From an uncultured Oscillospiraceae bacterium (GTDB lineage Bacteria > Bacillota > Clostridia > Oscillospirales > Oscillospiraceae): 7,312 bases of DNA. Positions 1-5,769 of the stretch are shown piece after piece. The stretch is taken from the NCBI GenBank assembly GCA_910579725.1, contig CAJTUD010000097.1, positions 1-7,312 on the forward strand, written 5' to 3'. The number at the start of each line of letters is the position of its first letter. Position 1 is the first letter of the stretch. A program made the position numbers and the translations under genes. The notes beneath the pieces are model-generated. The model made no database searches and had not been told where the DNA came from. It saw nothing but the letters and a program-made list of their open reading frames with translations.

Positions 1-55
1 GAAAAACGATAAATTTTCTTCGGCGTTTTCTTACATTTTTAAATCGACGTTGACA
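1..55. repeat. Inverted terminal end of a multi-copy TGT...ACA mobile element (left copy)
   Basis: These 55 bases match the reverse complement of 7258-7312 at 48 of 55 positions, with no gaps. The match includes an unbroken 21-base block at 15-35 and stops at the terminal TGACA (51-55). The outer edge therefore reads ...ACA-3', and the opposite copy begins 5'-TGT. A GGCGTT block at 22-27 recurs as GACGTT at 46-51, 24 bases apart, as expected for paired transposase-binding sites. TGT/ACA termini are known from several transposon groups (for example IS21, Tn552 and Tn7-like elements). No transposase gene is visible, so the family cannot be assigned. The body of the element lies to the left, outside the window. 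Confidence 0.75.
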
Positions 56-116
56 TTACACTTTATCCATAATCTTTTTACTCATTTAATTACTGTGCTC
101 CCTGCTTTTCTCCCTA

Positions 117-144
117 TTGCTTTTTCACAAAATTGTGATATCAT
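117..144 (+). promoter_or_regulatory. Candidate extended -10 promoter of the cysteine desulfurase gene with an overlapping palindrome
   Basis: An extended -10 element, TGATATCAT (TG at 136-137, hexamer TATCAT at 139-144, 5/6 to consensus), lies 80 bases upstream of the start codon. A weak -35, TTGCTT (117-122), sits 16 bases before the hexamer. The perfect inverted repeat CACAA-AA-TTGTG (126-137) fills the spacer and touches the TG motif, so a repressor bound there would block polymerase. The -35 is poor, so the call rests on the extended -10. Confidence 0.4.
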
Positions 145-223
145 GAGAAACTATCCTGCCTCTGCGGCATTTATTTTCATCCCGCCTTCCGACAAGCGGG
201 AGTTCATCAAGGAGACGCCCCAT

Positions 224-1351
224 ATGCACTACTTAGATCACGCCGCCACCACCCCAGTAGATCCGGAAGCTGTCCGGGTTATGGTGGATGTCATGACGGA
301 AAACTTCGGAAACCCTTCCGCGCAGTATCAGCTTGGCCGGAAGGCCAAGGCGTTGGTGGATGGCGGCCGCGCCGTTATCGCCAAGGCTCTGGATGCGCAG
401 CCGGAGCAGGTGCTGTTTACCTCCTGCGGCACCGAGGGGGACAACTGGGCCATTCGGGCCGGACTGCATCAGAACCGCCGAGTGGGACGGCACATTGTCA
501 CCACAGCAGTGGAGCACAGCGCTGTGCTCCACTGCGTCAGGCAACTGGAGCGAGAGGGATACACCGCAACTTATGTGAAGCCAGACAAGCAGGGGCGGAT
601 TGCGGCGGAGGACGTGCTGGATGCGGTTCGGGAGGATACCGCGGTGGTCAGCGTCATGCTGGTGAACAACGAGACGGGAGCGGTGTTCCCGGTAGCGGAG
701 ATCGCCGGAGGTCTGCGGGGCAAGCGCGCCCTGCTCCACACCGACGCTGTTCAGGGATTCCTTAAGATACCTTTCTCTGTCAAAAATCTGGGAGCGGACT
801 ACGTCACCCTTTCCGCCCACAAGATCGGCGGTCCCAAGGGTATCGGAGCACTGTACACCGGCGGAAAGGCAAAAAACACACTGCCCCTTCTTTTTGGCGG
901 CGGGCAGGAGTCCGGCCTTCGCCCCGGCACCGAGGCCACAGCTCAGATTGCAGGATTTGCCAAGGCTGTGGAGCTGCGTATGCCGCGGCAGGAGGAAATT
1001 GCCGCCCATCTCGCTGCCTGCCGGGAGTATGCCAGAGAAAGGCTGTCCGCCATTCCGGATCTGCAATTCATCGGCCCCGCCAGTGCGCCTCATATCCTGT
1101 CGGTTTCCCTGCCCGGGTATCCCAGTCAGAACATTGTCAGCGAGCTGGACAGCAAAGAAATTTTCATCTCCGCCGGCTCCGCCTGCCACCGCGGAAAAGC
1201 CAGCCATGTGCTTTCCGCCATGGGGCTGGACAAGCGGACAGCTGCCGGAACCATACGGATCAGCTTTGGTCCGGAAACGGTTTTTTCGGACATTGACGCC
1301 TTGGCAGAGGCTTTGCTGGCCCATAAAAACGCGCGGTTTCCAATGTTGTAG
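224..1351 (+). CDS. Cysteine desulfurase, group I (NifS/IscS-like), 375 aa
   Basis: This is a PLP-dependent enzyme that converts L-cysteine to L-alanine and leaves a persulfide for Fe-S cluster, tRNA thiolation or cofactor synthesis. The reading frame is open from base 50, but the start is set at ATG 224 by AAGGAG (209-214), 9 bases upstream. It is also supported by the family's normal N-terminus, YLDHAATT (residues 3-10). Visible family landmarks are FTSCGTEGDN (65-74; SGGTESDN in typical members), VEHSA with the PLP-stacking His98, HTDAVQ with Asp174, SAHKIGGPKG with the Schiff-base Lys200, RPGTE (233-237) and SAGSAC with catalytic Cys321. All key residues are present and the length is normal. 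No iscU, iscR or thiI neighbour is present, so which sulfur acceptor it serves is unknown and I give no symbol. The MATE gene follows 95 bases later without a clear terminator, so co-transcription is possible. A perfect 30-bp palindrome lies over codons 95-104. Confidence 0.95.
   Translation: MHYLDHAATTPVDPEAVRVMVDVMTENFGNPSAQYQLGRKAKALVDGGRAVIAKALDAQPEQVLFTSCGTEGDNWAIRAGLHQNRRVGRHIVTTAVEHSAVLHCVRQLEREGYTATYVKPDKQGRIAAEDVLDAVREDTAVVSVMLVNNETGAVFPVAEIAGGLRGKRALLHTDAVQGFLKIPFSVKNLGADYVTLSAHKIGGPKGIGALYTGGKAKNTLPLLFGGGQESGLRPGTEATAQIAGFAKAVELRMPRQEEIAAHLAACREYARERLSAIPDLQFIGPASAPHILSVSLPGYPSQNIVSELDSKEIFISAGSACHRGKASHVLSAMGLDKRTAAGTIRISFGPETVFSDIDALAEALLAHKNARFPML
506..535. repeat. Perfect 30-bp palindrome inside the cysteine desulfurase gene
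   Basis: The arm GCAGTGGAGCACAGC (506-520) is followed directly by its exact reverse complement (521-535), with no spacer and no mismatch. It is in frame with codons 95-104 (AVEHSAVLHC), which include the PLP-stacking His98. Because the palindrome falls on codon boundaries, the antisense strand encodes the same decapeptide. In mRNA the two arms could fold into a very stable hairpin. Confidence 0.9.
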
Positions 1352-1446
1352 CGTCGTATTGGGCAGAGGATTTTCCCTGCCGCCTGGATGCACATACAAA
1401 AATGCAATCATATTTCAACATTCTTTTAAATCCAAGGAGGTTCCCC

Positions 1447-2832
1447 ATGCTTCGCGCCCTTCGCCGGGAACCCGGCTTCTATAAAAAACTCTGGACGCTG
1501 TCTGCGCCCATGATCCTGCAAAATATCATCACAACATCCCTTGGCTTCGCCGACACCTTTATGGTGGGGCTGCTGGGTAATGCGGAAATGGCAGCAGTAA
1601 CGGCCGCCAATGTCCCGGTATTCATCATTCAGATCGTGATTTTCGGCTTTCAGAGCGGCATGGCCGTACTAGTCAGCCAGTACTGGGGCAGAGGGGATAC
1701 GGACAACATCAACCGCTGCATGGGAGTCGCCCTCTACGCGGTAACAGGATTTTCCACTCTGCTGGCCTTCATCACCTTTTTCTTTCCCGCTCAGGTGCTT
1801 GGTCTCATCACACCGAACCAGGAGTTAGTCGCACTGGCCGCCCGATATATCCAGATTGTTGGATTTTCTTACATTTTTAACGGTGTCAGCAGTATTTACG
1901 CCGGCCTTCAGCGGAGTACGGAATATCCCGCTTTCGGTATGATCCTTTTCGGCGTGTCTATGTGCGTGAATACTTTTCTCAACTACGTGCTGATCTTCGG
2001 AAAGTTTGGTACACCCGCCCTTGGCGTTACCGGCGCAGCTATCGCCACGCTGGCCAGCCGGGTGGTGGAATTTGCGGTGGCTGCAGTATTCGCGCTGCGG
2101 AACAGGCGCCTGCCCCTGCGGTGGAGCTGCATTTTTCGGCCCGGAAAGACCATTCTCCGCAGCTTCATCCGCTATTCCGCCCCGGTGGTGGGTAACGAGG
2201 CCATGTGGAGCGTCGGTACCTCCATGCTCACGGTCATCATGGGCCACATGTCCAACAGTCAGGACATGCTGGCGGCCTATGCCCTCATTGGCAACATTGA
2301 CCGGATATCCACGGTGGTTTGCTTCGGCATTGCGGCGGCGGCAGCTGTCACCGTAGGCAAGGAGATCGGACAGGGACACGACCGGCAGAGAATCTATGAC
2401 GTCAGCTGGACGCTTCTGCTGGTCTCCATGCTCACTGGCGGCGCGGTCATGATCCTGCTGCTGGCGCTGCTGCCCACGTTTTTCCAGCCGGTACTGTTTC
2501 CTCTGTTTGACCTGACTCCCGGCGCGGCGGAAGCCGCCGCCTGCCTGTCGGTTATTTATGCGGTATTCATGCCCATGCGGGCGTTTGATATCACCAACAT
2601 TACCGGGGTTCTCCGCGCAGGAGGCGATGCCAAGGCGGCGTCGCTGATTGACATTGGGCCTCTGTGGCTGGCGGCTATCCCGCTGATGGCTCTTACAGGA
2701 TTGGTGCTGCACGCACCCACGTGGGTGGTCTGCATCGCCATGCAGGCGGAAAATCTTCTGAAATGTCCCATCGGTCTCATCCGCTTCCGGAGCAAGCGGT
2801 GGATCAACGACGTGACCCAGTCCGCAGGATGA
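1447..2832 (+). CDS. MATE-family efflux transporter (Na+ or H+ driven multidrug antiporter), 461 aa
   Basis: This is an integral membrane antiporter that would export cationic drugs, dyes or metabolites using an Na+ or H+ gradient. ATG 1447 is chosen because a full AAGGAGG (1434-1440) lies 6 bases upstream; an in-frame ATG at 1402 has no such site. The protein is almost wholly hydrophobic and shows the two-bundle MATE layout, about twelve segments in two halves. The first half contains the family-typical ADTFMVGLLG (35-44) and VSQYWGRGD (76-84). A conserved LNYVLIFG...GVTGAAIATL region (178-202) precedes a basic linker (218-239), and the second half ends in the usual GVLRAGGDAKAA stretch (387-398). 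Length is normal (about 450 aa). The substrate cannot be predicted from sequence. It is 95 bases from the desulfurase and 140 bases from the next gene, with strong hairpins after its stop. Confidence 0.93.
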   Translation: MLRALRREPGFYKKLWTLSAPMILQNIITTSLGFADTFMVGLLGNAEMAAVTAANVPVFIIQIVIFGFQSGMAVLVSQYWGRGDTDNINRCMGVALYAVTGFSTLLAFITFFFPAQVLGLITPNQELVALAARYIQIVGFSYIFNGVSSIYAGLQRSTEYPAFGMILFGVSMCVNTFLNYVLIFGKFGTPALGVTGAAIATLASRVVEFAVAAVFALRNRRLPLRWSCIFRPGKTILRSFIRYSAPVVGNEAMWSVGTSMLTVIMGHMSNSQDMLAAYALIGNIDRISTVVCFGIAAAAAVTVGKEIGQGHDRQRIYDVSWTLLLVSMLTGGAVMILLLALLPTFFQPVLFPLFDLTPGAAEAAACLSVIYAVFMPMRAFDITNITGVLRAGGDAKAASLIDIGPLWLAAIPLMALTGLVLHAPTWVVCIAMQAENLLKCPIGLIRFRSKRWINDVTQSAG

Positions 2833-2852
2833 GCCGCCGTTTCATGGAGGAA

Positions 2853-2875
2853 GGCCGCCGGAGTATCCGGCGGCC
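2853..2875 (+). terminator. GC-rich hairpin after the MATE gene, possible terminator
   Basis: A perfect 10-bp stem (GGCCGCCGGA, 2853-2862, with its complement at 2866-2875) closes a 3-base loop 20 bases after the MATE stop. GGAA (2849-2852) and TTCC (2881-2884) could extend it past a bulge. It lacks a following T-run, so it may act as an mRNA 3' stabiliser or a weak or factor-assisted terminator rather than a classical intrinsic one. Confidence 0.4.
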
Positions 2876-2902
2876 GAACCTTCCCGGAACAGGTGCAGTT
2901 TG

Positions 2903-2941
2903 TTGATTTCAGAAAAGCGCTGGCTCTATTCTCAACAGCGC
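2903..2941 (+). promoter_or_regulatory. Candidate promoter and hairpin upstream of the rRNA methyltransferase gene
   Basis: TTGATT (2903-2908) and TATTCT (2927-2932), each 4/6 to the sigma-A consensus, are 18 bases apart, placing a start near 2939. The same stretch also contains a 6-bp stem, GCGCTG (2917-2922) with CAGCGC (2936-2941), followed by CTATTTTAT. It could instead be a weak terminator for the MATE gene. The two readings compete, and neither is strong. Confidence 0.25.
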
Positions 2942-2972
2942 CTATTTTATCGTAAGAAAGTGCAGGTGACAC

Positions 2973-3827
2973 ATGGAACCAGTTAACCACAAATCCACTC
3001 TTCTGTCGTTTTTCCGCTGTCCACTCTGCGCTGGGCCCCTCTGTGTGGAGTCACATTCCCTCCACTGTCCCAGCCGGCACGCTTTCGACAAGGCAAAAGA
3101 GGGGTATGTCAACCTTCTCCCGGTTGCTCAGAAGCATTCCAGAGCTCCCGGCGACGACAAAGGCATGGCTGCTGCCCGGCGGGCCTTCCTGGAAAAGGGC
3201 TGGTATGCTCCCCTGCGGGACGAGATCTGCGCCCTGGCTGTGGGAGCTGCGGGGCCTGCGCCGGTGGTGTTGGACGCGGGGTGCGGTGAGGGCTACTATA
3301 CCGCCGGTGTCCGGGAGGCCCTTCTGGCGGTGAGGAAGCAGCCAACGCTGGCCGGGGTCGATATCTCCAAATTTTCCCTGCAAAGGGCGGCCAGGCGTTA
3401 TGCCGGGGTTGAATTTGCCGTAGCTTCTGTTTATCGCCTGCCGGTGGGGGACAGGACTGTAGATCTGCTGCTGAACGTATTTTCTCCGCTGGCACTGGAC
3501 GAGTTCCGGAGAGTGCTGCGCCCTGGCGGCAGCTATCTCTATGTAGTACCCGCCGCCCGGCATCTGTGGGAGCTCAAAGAGGTTCTCTATGACCGACCCT
3601 ACCTCAACGAGGAGAAAGAGACGCCCTACGAAGGCTTTGTCTATGAGAAAATTGTTCCGGTATCGTATCAGATTCATCTTCCTGGCCAGGAGGATATCCA
3701 CGCTCTGTTCCAGATGACTCCCTACTACTGGAAAACCGGAAAAGAGGGTGCGGCGCGGCTGGAGGCACTGGACTGTCTGGACTGCCGGATTGATTTCCGT
3801 ATTCATGTGTTCCGACGGGAGGAATAA
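2973..3827 (+). CDS. rlmA: 23S rRNA (guanine-N1)-methyltransferase, RlmA family, 284 aa
   Basis: This is an S-adenosylmethionine-dependent enzyme that methylates N1 of a guanine in helix 35 of 23S rRNA, at the peptide exit tunnel. The start at ATG 2973 follows AGGTG (2964-2968). The N-terminal zinc finger is complete: Cys16, Cys19, Cys32 and His36 have the same C-x2-C-x12-C-x3-H spacing I know from E. coli RlmA. SAM motif I is VLDAGCGEGYYT (99-110), followed by GVDISKFSLQRAARRY (128-143), the acidic/RLP motif ASVYRLPVGD (151-160) and EFRRVLRPGG (177-186). Length is near the family's usual 270-280. Gram-negative RlmAI modifies G745, while Gram-positive RlmAII/TlrB modifies G748. G748 is therefore expected from the lineage but is not shown by the sequence. 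RlmAII status affects binding of some macrolides and ketolides, but this is not evidence of a resistance gene. A nested terminator follows. Confidence 0.88.
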   Translation: MEPVNHKSTLLSFFRCPLCAGPLCVESHSLHCPSRHAFDKAKEGYVNLLPVAQKHSRAPGDDKGMAAARRAFLEKGWYAPLRDEICALAVGAAGPAPVVLDAGCGEGYYTAGVREALLAVRKQPTLAGVDISKFSLQRAARRYAGVEFAVASVYRLPVGDRTVDLLLNVFSPLALDEFRRVLRPGGSYLYVVPAARHLWELKEVLYDRPYLNEEKETPYEGFVYEKIVPVSYQIHLPGQEDIHALFQMTPYYWKTGKEGAARLEALDCLDCRIDFRIHVFRREE

Positions 3828-3875
3828 TGAGCATCGATTTGTGACTGTGTATATTCATAAAGCTGTGCAAAAAGT

Positions 3876-3941
3876 ATCCGTCAAATTATTCAAAACAGAA
3901 AGAAAAAATGTGTTCTGTTTTGGATATTTGGCGGATTTTTT
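3876..3941 (+). terminator. Nested double-stem intrinsic terminator after rlmA
   Basis: An outer stem pairs ATCCGTCAAAT (3876-3886) with ATTTGGCGGAT (3926-3936), with a single G-U pair. Inside it, AAAACAGAA (3892-3900) pairs perfectly with TTCTGTTTT (3913-3921). Six T residues (3936-3941) follow, as in an intrinsic terminator. It separates rlmA from the importer operon, about 40 bases before the operon's promoter. Confidence 0.8.
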
Positions 3942-3982
3942 CTGTTTGATATAAATATTTATGCATTTCTAGTGAAAAACTA

Positions 3983-4011
3983 TTGACAATTGCAGGAAAA
4001 CGTAGTATGCT
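3983..4011 (+). promoter_or_regulatory. Sigma-A promoter of the amino-acid importer operon
   Basis: A perfect -35, TTGACA (3983-3988), is followed after exactly 17 bases by TATGCT (4006-4011, 4/6). Transcription would start near 4018, giving a leader of about 69 bases. The leader holds an early GGAGG (4022-4026) with no start codon at a suitable distance, two start-stop minimal frames and a six-codon frame. I recognise no riboswitch in it. Confidence 0.75.
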
Positions 4012-4086
4012 CCCATCACCCGGAGGATAACGGGGACAACAAGATCGAAAATATGTGATGTAAATGCAGGAAAGGGAGTTATAAAG

Positions 4087-4857
4087 ATGAAAAAGTTTAT
4101 GATGTTACTGCTGGCTCTGGTTATGGTCCTGAGCCTGGCTGCCTGCGGCGGAAAAGGCGGCCTGACCGTGGAGGAAGGCAAGCTGCACATGTCCACCAAC
4201 GCTGAGTTCCCTCCCTATGAGATGGTTACAAACGACGGCGGCTTTGAGGGCATTGATGTAGAGGTAGCCGGACTGATTGCCCAGAAGCTGGGTTTGGAAC
4301 TGGTGGTGGACGACATGGGCTTCACTGCTGCCTTGGAGGCTGTCCAGAACGGCCGCAGCGATATTGCCATGGCGGGCATCACGGTGAATGAAGAGCGTCT
4401 GGCCAATATGGACTTTACGGATTCCTACGCCACCGGCATCCAGGTGGTTATCGTGCCCGAGGGCTCCTCTATCACCACAGTGGACGATCTGTCCAATGCG
4501 CCTCTCATCGGCACTCAGGAAGGCACCACCGGGTATATCTACTGCTCCGACAAGCCGGAGAACGGCGGTTATGGGGAGGATCACGTAGTTGCCTATGAAA
4601 CCGGCGCTGTTGCCATTCAGGCCCTGCTGGCCGGTCAGGTGGACTGCGTGGTTATCGACAATCAGCCCGCGCAGGAGTATGTGAAGGCCAATCCCGGCCT
4701 GAAGATTTTGGATACAGAATTTGCGGTAGAGGATTATGCCATTGCTGTGAAGAAAGGCAATAGCCAGCTGTTGGAGCAGGTGAACAAGGCTCTGGGCGAG
4801 CTCATCGCCGACGGCTCTGTTCAGAAGGTAGTGGACACATATATTACTGCGGACTGA
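4087..4857 (+). CDS. Polar amino-acid ABC transporter substrate-binding lipoprotein (SBP family 3), 256 aa
   Basis: This is an extracytoplasmic receptor, tethered to the membrane by lipid, that captures an amino acid and delivers it to the permease encoded downstream. The start at ATG 4087 follows GGGAG (4074-4078), 8 bases away. Residues 1-19 are a lipoprotein signal peptide (MKKF, hydrophobic core, lipobox LAAC with Cys20). The mature part is a two-lobed family 3 fold: STNAEFPPYE (36-45), FEGIDVEVA (53-61), DIAMAGITVNEERLANMDFT (92-111), GTQEGTTGY (142-150) and DCVVIDNQPA (186-195). By analogy with HisJ, Arg104 would bind the substrate carboxylate and Asp191 its amino group. The residues that set side-chain specificity do not let me name the amino acid. 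It is the first gene of the operon and is followed by three tandem hairpins, which often leave the binding protein more abundant than the membrane components. Confidence 0.94.
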   Translation: MKKFMMLLLALVMVLSLAACGGKGGLTVEEGKLHMSTNAEFPPYEMVTNDGGFEGIDVEVAGLIAQKLGLELVVDDMGFTAALEAVQNGRSDIAMAGITVNEERLANMDFTDSYATGIQVVIVPEGSSITTVDDLSNAPLIGTQEGTTGYIYCSDKPENGGYGEDHVVAYETGAVAIQALLAGQVDCVVIDNQPAQEYVKANPGLKILDTEFAVEDYAIAVKKGNSQLLEQVNKALGELIADGSVQKVVDTYITAD

Positions 4858-4891
4858 CAGACAAAAAGAGGTTTTATCAGGAACAGTTAGA

Positions 4892-4964
4892 ATTCTGCCC
4901 CGGCGCAGAATGAAATTGCGCATAGCCGCTTGATGCGGCTATGCGCAATCTACCGCAAGGCGGT
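4892..4964 (+). promoter_or_regulatory. Three tandem intercistronic hairpins between binding protein and permease
   Basis: Three perfect stems lie in a row in the 141-base gap. The first is ATTCTGC (4892-4898) with GCAGAAT (4905-4911). The second is a 15-bp stem, ATTGCGCATAGCCGC (4915-4929) with its complement at 4935-4949, around a 5-base loop. The third is ACCGC (4952-4956) with GCGGT (4960-4964). No T-run follows the large stem, so a full terminator is unlikely. An mRNA 3'-end protector for the binding-protein message or a partial attenuator is more likely. Confidence 0.7.
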
Positions 4965-4998
4965 TCTGTTCAATAAAGAGGAAAGGCGGTGTGAAAGC

Positions 4999-5769
4999 GT
5001 GGGTTGGACTGCGTGGTGCGAGGAGCTTCTGGAGCGGGCCAGGAGTGGAGCAGCTCTTGGTATGTGGGAGGAGCTGAACAAGGATTTCTATCAGGCCTTC
5101 ATACAGGAGGGCCGGTGGAATATGTATGTGGAGGGAATCGGCAACACCCTGAAAGTGGCGGTGCTGGCTCTAATTCTGGGCGTGGTGCTGGGACTTCTGG
5201 CCGCCATGGTCCGCACTTTCCATGACCAACGCCGGGAAGATGGGACCGGTGCGGTGTTGTCGGTGCTGAACTTCTTCTGCAAGGTTTACACCACGGTTAT
5301 CCGTGGTACGCCCATGATGGTGCAGCTGCTGATTATGGCTTTTGTCATCTTCAAGTCCAGCCGGAATCTGGTAGGCGTAGCAGCGCTGGCGTTCGGCATC
5401 AACTCCGGGGCTTATGTGGCGGAGATTATTCGAGGCGGGCTTATGAGCGTGGACAGCGGACAGATGGAAGCCGGACGTTCCTTGGGGCTCAATTATTTGC
5501 AGACTATGTGGCATATCATCATTCCGCAGGCGGTGAAGAATATTTTGCCTGCCCTGGGCAACGAGTTGATCACTCTGCTGAAGGAGACATCCATTGTCAC
5601 GGTCATCGGCCTGCGGGATCTGACCAAGGCGGCGCAGCTTGTCACCAGTAAAACTTACGGCGGCTTTATGGCCCTGTTTGGCGTGGCGCTGGTGTACTTG
5701 GCTATGGTGATGCTGCTCAGCTGGCTGATGAACAAGCTGGAGAGGAGGTTGAGAAACAGTGAGCGGTAA
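4999..5769 (+). CDS. Amino-acid ABC transporter permease (HisMQ/GlnP-type), about 256 aa
   Basis: This is the inner-membrane subunit that forms the translocation channel. Only one permease is encoded, so a homodimer is expected. The body is typical: a first membrane segment, LKVAVLALILGVVLGLLAAM; the conserved VIRGTPMMVQLLIMAF stretch; then the cytoplasmic EAA-type loop GQMEAGRSLGLNYLQTMWHI leading to PQAVKNILPALGNE, which contacts the ATPase. KETSIVTVIGLRDLTKAA and a final membrane segment before a basic C-terminus follow. The start is uncertain. GTG 4999 has AAGGCGG (4983-4989) 9 bases upstream and is my choice. ATG 5062 would give 235 aa beginning MWEELNKDF, which looks like a usual family N-terminus, but its only GGAG (5047-5050) is 11 bases away. 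A longer frame reaching back to 4930 would begin inside the large hairpin and is unlikely. The C-terminus overlaps the ATPase start by 11 bases. Confidence 0.88.
   Translation: MGWTAWCEELLERARSGAALGMWEELNKDFYQAFIQEGRWNMYVEGIGNTLKVAVLALILGVVLGLLAAMVRTFHDQRREDGTGAVLSVLNFFCKVYTTVIRGTPMMVQLLIMAFVIFKSSRNLVGVAALAFGINSGAYVAEIIRGGLMSVDSGQMEAGRSLGLNYLQTMWHIIIPQAVKNILPALGNELITLLKETSIVTVIGLRDLTKAAQLVTSKTYGGFMALFGVALVYLAMVMLLSWLMNKLERRLRNSER

Noticed and set aside
50..223. N-terminal extension of the cysteine desulfurase frame back to base 50
   Set aside because: The extension begins inside the mobile-element end, does not resemble the family, and ATG 224 has a well-placed AAGGAG and the normal family N-terminus.
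233..1411. Long antisense open frame (392 codons) over the desulfurase gene
   Set aside because: It is a shadow of the real gene in GC-biased sequence; it has no ribosome binding site or recognisable domain. Its AVEHSAVLHC peptide arises only from the palindrome.
1352..1446. Terminator between desulfurase and MATE genes
   Set aside because: Only a short imperfect GGCAG/CTGCC stem is present and no T-run follows, so no terminator is called.
1863..1881. A 17-base match between the MATE gene (TTTTCTTACATTTTTAA) and the left element end
   Set aside because: It is AT-rich, lies in a normally coding stretch (GFSYIFNG) and does not extend to the rest of the element end, so coincidence is more likely than a remnant copy.
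1825..2712. Antisense open frame of 295 codons over the MATE gene
   Set aside because: Low-complexity, charged composition without a recognisable family, fully inside a clear transporter gene.
4018..4086. Riboswitch or T-box in the importer leader
   Set aside because: The leader is only about 69 bases and has no recognisable conserved aptamer, T-box sequence or terminator/antiterminator pair.
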